From: a virus | Strand: one strand, 5' to 3' | Virus record (IMG/VR): IMGVR_UViG_3300025305_000089 | Location: 1 to 30,511 of that record | Length of the DNA: 30,511 nt | In this document: piece by piece, positions 15,790 through 20,281 of the stretch | Layout of the letters: each line of letters opens with the position of its first letter | Position numbering within the stretch: position 1 is the stretch's first letter | Position numbers and translations under genes: made by a program | Notes under the pieces: model-generated | The model's database searches: none | Seen by the model: only the letters and a program-made list of their open reading frames with translations | What the model was told of the DNA's origin: nothing

Positions 15790-16122
15790 TTAAGTCGCCT
15801 CCACCATATCTTCCAGATGACTCCACGCTTCAGCATGCTGCTGCGGGCTCAGGGTCACCTTAGCACCGTCGTACCAGTCCAGGTACCAGTATTCAATGCG
15901 ATGGACACTCTTATCCGGATTAATGTAGATCCTGAACTCATCGCCAGGGCCTCCCCAGGAGAGCTGCCAACGCCAGTAGCCTTCAAGTTGGTCGTCCCAG
16001 GTCTTCGGCTCCACGTAATCAAAGCAAAGCCCCTCCACTGTCTTGAGATCTTTCAACCTGTCTTCAAATTCTCCTTGAACCAGCTGCGCGCAGCTATGTA
16101 AACGTTTTGTACTTGTGTTCAT
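15790..16122 (-). CDS. Trp/Tyr-rich hypothetical island protein
   Basis: A 110-residue protein, unusually rich in Trp and Tyr in its second half (GYWRWQLSWGGPGDEFRIYI and HRIEYWYLDWYDGAK). The pattern suggests a small beta-rich fold, with a helical tail ending SHLEDMVEAT. A strong AGGAAGG ribosome-binding site precedes the ATG. Base composition looks more GC-rich than in the neighbouring replication and structural genes, hinting at separate origin. It is first in a unit transcribed from the promoter at 16240-16268, with a leader of about 110 nt. No family recognised. Confidence 0.6.
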   Translation of the reverse strand: MNTSTKRLHSCAQLVQGEFEDRLKDLKTVEGLCFDYVEPKTWDDQLEGYWRWQLSWGGPGDEFRIYINPDKSVHRIEYWYLDWYDGAKVTLSPQQHAEAWSHLEDMVEAT

Positions 16123-16239
16123 TCTTTTCCTTCCTGTTTTAATGCGTCCTTTTCACGGTATATTAAACGGTTTCTAGAAGCGGACGCAGTCTCCTGGTCT
16201 TCAGGCCTAGGCTATTAGTGCTCACCTGATCCTGTTACT

Positions 16240-16268
16240 TATATAGTCCCACTTTATCCGTTAGTCAA
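16240..16268 (-). promoter_or_regulatory. Promoter P3 of the TGGGA family, with long leader
   Basis: Minus-strand -35 TTGACT (16268-16263), 17-nt spacer ending AAGTGGGA plus one base, -10 TATATA (16245-16240). The transcript would carry a leader of about 110 nt before the ATG at 16122. That leader contains a 7-bp inverted repeat (TGCGTCC and GGACGCA) whose second arm lies about 20 nt before the ribosome-binding site. Confidence 0.8.
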
Positions 16269-16330
16269 GGGTAAAACCAAAAGAACTTCCGTCACCCCAG
16301 TCAGCTGCTGCGTGCGTTGAGAGCTCCTTA

Positions 16331-16377
16331 ACTATACTATACTAGCCACCGAAGGCGAGCAATGGACAATGGACAAT
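16331..16377. repeat. Repeat block 3: one box A/box B pair
   Basis: In the 310-nt gene-free stretch 16123-16432. Box A is extended here (ACTATACTATACTAG, 16331-16345). Box B has the variant CAATGGACAATGGACAAT (16360-16377), in effect a tandem CAATGGA. Distance between starts is 29 nt. CAGCTGCTGCG lies at 16300-16312, between the repeat and promoter P3. Confidence 0.75.
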
Positions 16378-16405
16378 AAAAAAGGCGAGGATTGACCTCG
16401 CCTTT
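16378..16405 (-). terminator. Rho-independent terminator after the small helical gene
   Basis: A 10-bp perfect stem (AAAGGCGAGG with CCTCGCCTTT, loop of 5). On the minus strand the second arm ends in TTT followed by TTT, a six-T tract. It lies 28 nt past the stop at 16433 and directly abuts box B of the repeat block. Confidence 0.9.
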
Positions 16406-16432
16406 AAGGAGTTAATAGTGAAAAAATATTTT

Positions 16433-16639
16433 TTAGTTTTCGATATAGCCTCCCCCATTTTGAATTTCAGCTTCCCGATTTATTCGGTTGGCTCTGTCTG
16501 CTCCCTCTTTCATGGGAGGAACAACAGAATTATAATGCCCTAGAATCTTTTCCAGCGTTGCATTATTTCTATTGAGAGCTTCGGTAATGCCTTTTAATGT
16601 GGCACATACCATGTCCATATTTTCATCAGATAATACCAT
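16433..16639 (-). CDS. Small helical island protein, unknown function
   Basis: A 68-residue protein from ATG at 16639 (MVLSDENMDMVCATLKGITE). This start is preferred because GGAG sits 7 nt upstream. An in-frame ATG at 16651 would add four residues, but it overlaps that ribosome-binding site and has none of its own. The protein looks helical to about residue 40, followed by a polar tail ending in a Gly-rich stretch. It is a single-gene unit with a promoter at 16670-16698 and a terminator at 16378-16405. No recognised domain. Confidence 0.6.
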   Translation of the reverse strand: MVLSDENMDMVCATLKGITEALNRNNATLEKILGHYNSVVPPMKEGADRANRINREAEIQNGGGYIEN

Positions 16640-16669
16640 ATCTTTCTCCATTTCTGATTATTAGATTTC

Positions 16670-16698
16670 TTTATACTCCCATCTTATCCCATAGTCAA
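16670..16698 (-). promoter_or_regulatory. Promoter P4 of the TGGGA family
   Basis: Minus-strand -35 TTGACT (16698-16693), 17-nt spacer ending AGATGGGA plus one base, -10 TATAAA (16675-16670). It drives the 68-residue gene; the predicted start is about 12-25 nt from its alternative start codons. Confidence 0.8.
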
Positions 16699-16757
16699 GT
16701 TTTATTTTTTTTATTTTTCCTGACTGAAGTGCCAGTCCTGCACAGGGACCATCCCTG

Positions 16758-17165
16758 ACTATACTACAGTAGAGTGGCGAGAAACTCGGGCAATGGACAA
16801 TGGAGATCCCTGACCAGCTGCGCGCTGCTGCGTCCGGATCGTCGCTCATCACCCTTGAAGATGGCGGAAATCAGCCAATGCAAATTCAACAACCACCTGC
16901 TTCCCCGGGAGGGACTGGGCTGGGGAGCTGCACCTAAATAACAAATAAGTGGCGGAAAACGGCGACAATGCGTAATGGAAATGGACACTTCCCGTGCGGC
17001 ATCCTGCCTGGTACGCCGGACTCACCTTATACTACCGCAGTTCGTGGCTGTTTTTCGCCAATGGACAATGGAGAACATCTCCTGACACAGGATGCGCCCG
17101 GAAGACCGTCCCATTTTATTACTGACTAGGACTGGGCTGGGGGAATGGGCAATGCAGAATGGAGG
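16758..17165. repeat. Repeat block 4: degenerate box A/box B copies
   Basis: This covers most of the stretch 16652-17125 and runs into the nuclease gene. Pairs: box A 16758-16772 with box B 16791-16804 (33 nt), and box A 17028-17038 with box B 17059-17072 (31 nt). Unpaired box B variants lie at 16966-16985 and 17150-17163. The segment GGACTGGGCTGGGG occurs twice (16912-16925 and 17129-17142), and CAGCTGCGCGCTGCTGCG lies at 16815-16832. Short open frames here are GC-rich and lack ribosome-binding sites, so I treat the stretch as non-coding. Confidence 0.7.
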
Positions 17166-17539
17166 AAGAGGGACGCCAGCTGCTCCCTGGGCCAGGGAAC
17201 CAGTGGGAATGACCAACTGGGCGTGGCCAATGCGCCTTCGCTCGCAATGGAATGGACAACGGCTCCTGGAAAGACACAGAGTAAGCTCTGAGAGAGGGTC
17301 TGGGCCATGATAAAACTTCTGCCACCACGCAAACTATACTTATAGTTCCACATTATTTGGTGAGGCCGTAAATTAATCTTCTTACTTGTAATTACTTTTA
17401 GTTCCACCCAGAAAGGAATGCTGTCTTTTATTCCATGAACATCAGGAACACCAGGTGTAGCCCAATTCTCAAAACGAGTCCAAAATATATCTGGCATATT
17501 TTCTTTCATCAAATGCCAAAGTTTAGACTCTGGTTTCAT
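17126..17539 (-). CDS. VRR-NUC-type nuclease with repeat-derived 3' end
   Basis: A 137-residue protein from ATG at 17539, overlapping the stop of the upstream gene (TAATG). The PD-(D/E)XK core of VRR-NUC nucleases is visible: PGVPDVHG with Asp33, FWVELKV with Glu46 and Lys48, and PHQIMWNYKYSLRGGR around 59-74. Such phage enzymes cut DNA, possibly junctions, and are small stand-alone proteins. The last 55 residues still fit the family pattern, but their DNA contains box B copies at 17245-17258 and 17150-17163 and is visibly more GC-rich than the first part. The final 11 residues look like an extension made from repeat sequence. No terminator follows. Confidence 0.7.
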   Translation of the reverse strand: MKPESKLWHLMKENMPDIFWTRFENWATPGVPDVHGIKDSIPFWVELKVITSKKINLRPHQIMWNYKYSLRGGRSFIMAQTLSQSLLCVFPGAVVHSIASEGALATPSWSFPLVPWPREQLASLFLHSALPIPPAQS

Positions 17540-17697
17540 TAAAAAATTAAAACTAAAATTACAATAATGACAAAAAGTATTTTCCAGCTGCCCCACATCA
17601 AAGAAGCAATAATCAACGTCCACCACTCCCTGTCAACATCAGCAGTTATTTTATCTTTGCAATCCCCTAAAGGAATTGAATCTCTTTTATCTACCAT
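17539..17697 (-). CDS. Small membrane protein upstream of the nuclease
   Basis: A 52-residue protein from ATG at 17697, chosen because AGGAGG lies 7 nt upstream; an ATG two codons earlier sits too close to that site. The N-terminal half is polar (MVDKRDSIPLGDCKDKITAD). Residues about 27-52 are hydrophobic (WWTLIIASLMWG and ILFVIIVILVLIF), giving one or two membrane passes. It overlaps the end of the upstream gene by 11 nt and the nuclease start by 1 nt, so it belongs to the same operon. No family recognised. Confidence 0.6.
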   Translation of the reverse strand: MVDKRDSIPLGDCKDKITADVDREWWTLIIASLMWGSWKILFVIIVILVLIF

Positions 17698-17881
17698 GCG
17701 CATACCTCCTCTTGTCAATATTCTTGGACAACTCATATAGTTTATCCGTCCACATAGCACAACCAACTACATCACCTACTAATCCTCTGGCTTTTATCAT
17801 TTTCTTTAAACGCTTTACACGCCACCAGAATAACACTTCCTCCTTATCCATAGGGGAAATAATTTTACCATTGGTACTCAT
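17687..17881 (-). CDS. Small basic protein, unknown function
   Basis: A 64-residue basic protein, MSTNGKIISPMDKEEVLFWW, continuing with RVKRLKKMIKARGLVGDVVG and a helical end (WTDKLYELSKNIDKRR). Its start overlaps the TGA of the upstream gene as ATGA, and its end overlaps the next gene. It is probably helical and could bind nucleic acid because of its charge, but no defined motif is present. Operon membership is the best evidence that it is a real gene. Confidence 0.55.
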   Translation of the reverse strand: MSTNGKIISPMDKEEVLFWWRVKRLKKMIKARGLVGDVVGCAMWTDKLYELSKNIDKRRYAHGR

Positions 17882-18096
17882 TTACTATTTGCTCCAACAA
17901 TTTCCTGTGCTTTGGTTAAAGCGTCATTCCAGCCCTTATTGTATTCACTTGTTTTTTGATCTGCTACCATTTTATCGAGTTCGTCTAGCACATTTTGATA
18001 TTCCTCCTCTGGTGTATAATCAGCGTGTGCCCAATTAACCCGAGTATTGGTTTCAAGCATCTCTCTTATTTTTTCAATTATTTCTTTGTCCGTCAT
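17878..18096 (-). CDS. Small acidic helical protein, unknown function
   Basis: A 72-residue protein starting MTDKEIIEKIREMLETNTRV. It looks helical and mostly acidic, ending with KGWNDALTKAQEIVGANSK. The N-x-G-W-N-D-A-L phrase is common in small phage proteins of unknown role. A GGGAG ribosome-binding site precedes the ATG. It is first in a four-gene operon (this gene, the basic protein, the membrane protein and the nuclease) transcribed from the promoter at 18251-18279 through a structured leader. Confidence 0.6.
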   Translation of the reverse strand: MTDKEIIEKIREMLETNTRVNWAHADYTPEEEYQNVLDELDKMVADQKTSEYNKGWNDALTKAQEIVGANSK

Positions 18097-18115
18097 GACT
18101 TTCTCCCTTTTTAAT

Positions 18116-18203
18116 GATGCCTGGCAACAGACTTTGGTCTAGGCCACCCTTGCAGTTTTATCCTAGCTTCATCTAGCTGGGTGCAAAAAAAGTACCAGGC
18201 ACC
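18116..18203 (-). promoter_or_regulatory. Structured 5' leader RNA of the nuclease operon
   Basis: Between promoter P5 and the ATG at 18096. An outer 7-bp stem pairs 18118-18124 (TGCCTGG) with 18195-18201 (CCAGGCA). Inside it are a 4-bp hairpin (AGAC/GTCT, 18129-18140) and a second arm (CACCC 18145-18149 with GGGTG 18179-18183) enclosing a CTAG/CTAG hairpin at 18163-18176. This gives a multibranched fold typical of cis-regulatory RNAs. It matches no riboswitch class I can name. Pairings were read by eye. Confidence 0.45.
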
Positions 18204-18250
18204 GTGTTTACTGTCTTTTTTTTATATGTGCTACAGCTACACATGATTAG

Positions 18251-18279
18251 TATATACTCCCACTTTATTAGATAGTCAA
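18251..18279 (-). promoter_or_regulatory. Promoter P5 of the TGGGA family
   Basis: Minus-strand -35 TTGACT (18279-18274), 17-nt spacer ending AAGTGGGA plus one base, -10 TATATA (18256-18251). The -35 overlaps the TGA stop of the small terminase gene. It drives the operon starting at 18096 through a leader of about 145 nt. Confidence 0.8.
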
Positions 18280-18824
18280 GACTTTTTTTCAACTTTTTTC
18301 ATTTCCTTTAAAACCTCGAAATCAGCTGCAATACTGTACTGTTCTTTAAGCTGTTGCAACTTAGCCTCAACATCATCCCGGCTCATTGAATCAATCGTTC
18401 CTGTAAGAATTTCTTTTTTGTCAACATACAATCCTGCGATCTGACCTCTCCGAGTCTCTGCCGTCACCGCAGCATTCCAATTCCCTGACGTACTGGCCTG
18501 ATCCCTAATTCTTGCTAATGTAGAAAGTGATCTTTCCTGTGTGCATTTGTACCTTTCAACAATGGCCCTTCGCTCATCTTCAATGGCTTTTGCAACCAAT
18601 GGAAACTTCTGAGGATTCTGCAGCTCCGATGCACGAACCACGGCAGATCCTTTTGCGTATCCAGCCTCAATGGCACAATGCATGGCAGTTTTTAATCCCT
18701 CAGAATGGACTAACAATATAATAAATTTTCTTTGTTTCCCTGTAATCTTGGGATCAAACAAAGAATCCGACAAACCAGAGGGAATAGTCACTTCTTTTGT
18801 TTCAGTTTGTTTCTGTTGTTCCAT
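18276..18824 (-). CDS. Terminase small subunit
   Basis: A 182-residue DNA-recognition subunit of the packaging motor. Residues about 27-75 match the Terminase_2 pattern: ITGKQRKFIILLVHSEG, then AIEAGYAKGSAVVRASELQN with the NP and a helix following. A helical oligomerisation region follows, with QASTSGNWNAAVTAETRRGQ and IAGLYVDKKEI, and the tail is Lys-rich. Length is normal for the family. The start ATG lacks a Shine-Dalgarno sequence and lies 11 nt from a TATATA -10, so the leader would be only a few nucleotides. The large subunit gene is 4.5 kb downstream, beyond the cassette island, which is unusual. Confidence 0.8.
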   Translation of the reverse strand: MEQQKQTETKEVTIPSGLSDSLFDPKITGKQRKFIILLVHSEGLKTAMHCAIEAGYAKGSAVVRASELQNPQKFPLVAKAIEDERRAIVERYKCTQERSLSTLARIRDQASTSGNWNAAVTAETRRGQIAGLYVDKKEILTGTIDSMSRDDVEAKLQQLKEQYSIAADFEVLKEMKKVEKKS

Positions 18825-18835
18825 AAAAGCTTATT

Positions 18836-18875
18836 TATATAGGTGTTTTTTACCAGACATTTGCATAAAATGCAA
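18836..18875 (-). promoter_or_regulatory. Possible terS promoter with upstream palindrome
   Basis: A minus-strand -10-like TATATA at 18841-18836 lies 11 nt from the terS ATG. No good -35 is present; instead a perfect inverted repeat, TTGCAT-AAA-ATGCAA (18861-18875), covers the -35 position, as expected for an activator- or repressor-controlled promoter. Confidence 0.4.
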
Positions 18876-19061
18876 AAAATCAAGCTTTCTGTTTTCGGTT
18901 TGCTAAAAAGGATACTTTTGGATACCTCTAATAATTGTTAAAAGTAACCTTTTTTTGGTAGCTGATAAGGGATGACACCTGGATACCTCAGATACCTCTA
19001 TTTCTGGTAAAAAATAAAAAAATATTTTTCTCTCAGTAAAAACAGCTATAGGAAACCCCTA
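18876..19061. other. Gene-free AT-rich stretch with GATACCTC repeats
   Basis: Together with the terS promoter region this is a 237-nt gap. The octamer GATACCTC occurs at 18921-18928, 18982-18989 and 18991-18998 on the plus strand, with a partial copy (GATACTT) at 18911-18917. The last two full copies are 9 nt apart. They may be operator half-sites for a regulator of terS. I see no gene here. Confidence 0.4.
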
Positions 19062-19262
19062 TTATGAAAAGAATACGGGATTTTCCCTTACATTCTGTAA
19101 TAATCTATCTAAAACTTCTCTGCCTTCAGTAAGAATTATTTCCCACTCATTTTTTGTATAGGCGCGGTCGTGGATAGGGTTGTAAAATTTAATGGATATG
19201 GTGCCACACTTAGTGCAGCTAAATATTTTTCTTACCGGGCTGTTTGGTAGGGATGTTGACAT
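19062..19262 (-). CDS. Small protein with single CxxC motif
   Basis: A 66-residue protein, MSTSLPNSPVRKIFSCTKCG, with one C-x-x-C knuckle at about 16-19 and a second half that looks helical (EWEIILTEGREVLDRLLQNV). One CxxC could bind zinc only by dimerising or with the histidine further on. An AGAAG-type ribosome-binding site lies before the ATG. It overlaps the end of the upstream gene by 44 nt, long for this genome, so either this start or the end of the neighbour could be debated. Function unknown. Confidence 0.5.
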   Translation of the reverse strand: MSTSLPNSPVRKIFSCTKCGTISIKFYNPIHDRAYTKNEWEIILTEGREVLDRLLQNVRENPVFFS

Positions 19263-19446
19263 TTAATCTTCTCACCTTGTGTAATGGAAATGGAATAACA
19301 TTGTCAGGCAAATCTTTCCTGAAATACACGGTATCCATAAGTTTAAGAGATTCTTCTCGTTCGCGGTCCGAGAGCCGCGTAGCAAGCATCGTGTCCAACA
19401 AATCCCGCTGGGCTATGCTTTCCAAAATTTCCTTGTTACTTTTCAT
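19219..19446 (-). CDS. Small charged protein, unknown function
   Basis: A 75-residue protein, MKSNKEILESIAQRDLLDTM, followed by a charged helical region with the phrase RLSDREREESLKLMDTVYF and a basic tail. A strong GGAGG ribosome-binding site lies just before the ATG, and a 9-bp stem (19462-19502) lies next to that site. It has its own promoter (19523-19551) overlapping the end of the gcrA-like gene region. No recognised domain. Confidence 0.6.
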   Translation of the reverse strand: MKSNKEILESIAQRDLLDTMLATRLSDREREESLKLMDTVYFRKDLPDNVIPFPLHKVRRLNVNIPTKQPGKKNI

Positions 19447-19461
19447 AACGCCTCCTCTAGA

Positions 19462-19502
19462 TACTGCCCCCCGTAAGATTCTTCATCTGAACAGGGGCAG
19501 TA
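19462..19502 (-). promoter_or_regulatory. Leader hairpin upstream of a ribosome-binding site
   Basis: A 9-bp stem pairs 19462-19470 (TACTGCCCC) with 19494-19502 (GGGGCAGTA) around a 23-nt loop, about 5 nt upstream of the GGAGG that serves the gene at 19446. It lies in the short transcript leader made from the promoter at 19523-19551 and could modulate translation. No T-run follows, so it is not a terminator. Confidence 0.4.
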
Positions 19503-19522
19503 AATTAGAAATGAACGGCGTT

Positions 19523-19551
19523 AGTATAGCCTAAATCCTATTTTATTTCAA
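19523..19551 (-). promoter_or_regulatory. Sigma70-like promoter downstream of gcrA
   Basis: Minus-strand -35 TTGAAA (19551-19546) and -10 TATACT (19528-19523) with a 17-nt spacer. It lacks the TGGGA box of P1-P5. It sits just past the gcrA-like stop at 19555 and would transcribe the genes at 19446 and 19262. Confidence 0.6.
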
Positions 19552-19554
19552 TGG

Positions 19555-19863
19555 CTACATTCCATAGGGGAGACGCCGACGGCATGAATCACAAAACCGA
19601 TCAAAACGGGAATGGATCTTGAACTCCTTGAGACAGATGTTGCAGTCCCTTTTCCCGATGACAGGCCCTTTGTAGACTCGGGCCATGTTGTTTTTTCTCG
19701 TTGTTTTGGGAGCAGTTCCCCACTTGACGCGAAGCCTGTGAATCTTTCCAATCACCGCATTCCTGGACATGGTCAGTTTATCGGCGATCTCTCTGGATGA
19801 GAGTCCCGTGTCCATCAGGTTTTCCAGGTCTTTTGTTTTCTCCTCTGACCAGTTCTCTCTCAT
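19555..19863 (-). CDS. GcrA-like cell-cycle transcription regulator
   Basis: A 102-residue protein. Residues 5-46 match the N-terminal DNA-binding helix-turn-helix of GcrA: NWSEEKTKDLENLMDTG, then LSSREIADKL and SRNAVIGKIHRL, the last being the family's signature. A C-terminal zinc knuckle has Cys74/Cys77 and Cys91/Cys94. In Caulobacter, GcrA works with sigma70 RNA polymerase at promoters carrying CcrM-methylated GANTC sites. A phage copy could redirect host or phage transcription; that is inferred. It is shorter than host GcrA (about 170 residues), lacking most of the sigma-binding linker. The start overlaps the preceding stop as ATGA, and a hairpin sequence precedes it. Confidence 0.8.
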   Translation of the reverse strand: MRENWSEEKTKDLENLMDTGLSSREIADKLTMSRNAVIGKIHRLRVKWGTAPKTTRKNNMARVYKGPVIGKRDCNICLKEFKIHSRFDRFCDSCRRRLPYGM

Positions 19864-20126
19864 GAAGTGTCCCGAAAAGTATTTACGGGATTATGTATGA
19901 TCCTGAGTTTGCGAAACAAGGTATGATCGAGGCACGGGCCGTGGTAGTAGGTCGTTGACCACTTGTTCTTCCAGTTCTTATCCTCATACGTTTGGGAAAA
20001 AAACTTGTCCGCGGGGACTTCTCCCTTGGAGCTGCAGGCCTTGCATTGAGCCGTTGTTTTCTCCGCCTCGAACGTGTGCCTGGTGAAGCCATTTCCCTTG
20101 CAGTTGGGGCAAATCATCTTTGTCAT
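19860..20126 (-). CDS. DnaJ-type zinc-finger protein
   Basis: An 88-residue protein, MTKMICPNCKGNGFTRHTFE, followed by QCKACSSKGEV. The two C-x-x-C-x-G-like modules (Cys6/Cys9 and the pair near residues 28-31) resemble one zinc site of the DnaJ cysteine-rich domain, often found alone in small phage proteins. The second half is rich in aromatic residues (KNWKNKWSTTYYHGPCLDH). Its start overlaps the stop of the 52-residue gene and its end overlaps the gcrA-like start, both as ATGA. A role in binding zinc, protein or nucleic acid is likely; the precise target is unknown. Confidence 0.65.
   Translation of the reverse strand: MTKMICPNCKGNGFTRHTFEAEKTTAQCKACSSKGEVPADKFFSQTYEDKNWKNKWSTTYYHGPCLDHTLFRKLRIIHNPVNTFRDTS
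19870..19891 (-). promoter_or_regulatory. Repeated hairpin sequence before gcrA
   Basis: This 22-nt sequence, beginning ATCCCG and ending CGGGA on the minus strand, is identical to 15597-15618 on the plus strand. Its arms can pair around an 11-nt loop. The GGGA of the right arm lies about 6 nt before the ATG at 19863 and is the only Shine-Dalgarno-like sequence there, so the fold could hide the ribosome-binding site. It also encodes the last residues of the upstream zinc-finger gene. Confidence 0.5.
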
Positions 20127-20281
20127 ATTTCCTTCCTCTCGTAGCGTTTAAACAGTATGCAATGAATGCGGTCATGTCTCCATCGGTCGGCTACCTGGTT
20201 CCAGGTTCGCGGTTCGCGAAGGGCAATCTTGTCCAGCCGAACTTTCTCTTTCTCCAGTCTCTGTCGCAGCGTTCTTTTCAT
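20123..20281 (-). CDS. Small very basic protein (52 residues)
   Basis: MKRTLRQRLEKEKVRLDKIA opens a 52-residue, Arg/Lys-rich helical protein ending ILFKRYERKEI. It has a near-ideal ribosome-binding site (AGGAG, 5-nt gap, ATG), and its stop overlaps the next gene as ATGA, so the gene is well supported despite its size. About 110 nt of it overlap the end of the zinc-ribbon gene in another frame. Charge suggests nucleic-acid binding; no family is recognised. Confidence 0.65.
   Translation of the reverse strand: MKRTLRQRLEKEKVRLDKIALREPRTWNQVADRWRHDRIHCILFKRYERKEI

Noticed and set aside
14514-17165. CRISPR array
   Set aside because: Repeats are degenerate, have two parts, are unevenly spaced and interrupted by genes. 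There are no uniform spacers and no cas genes.
17092-17310. Plus-strand and extra minus-strand open frames within the GC-rich repeat stretch 16652-17328
   Set aside because: They arise from low stop density in GC-rich repeats, lack ribosome-binding sites, overlap each other in several frames and have no protein-like motif. Only the nuclease frame continues a recognisable domain.
14514-17345. Box A as a T7/SP6-type promoter because it contains ACTATAG
   Set aside because: No single-subunit RNA polymerase gene is in the window. The rest of a T7-type promoter is absent, and box A varies at the bases such polymerases need.
19279-19294. Extra box B-like sequence GTAATGGAAATGGA inside the gene at 19219-19446
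   Set aside because: It has no box A partner at the expected distance and simply encodes IPFPL; treated as chance.
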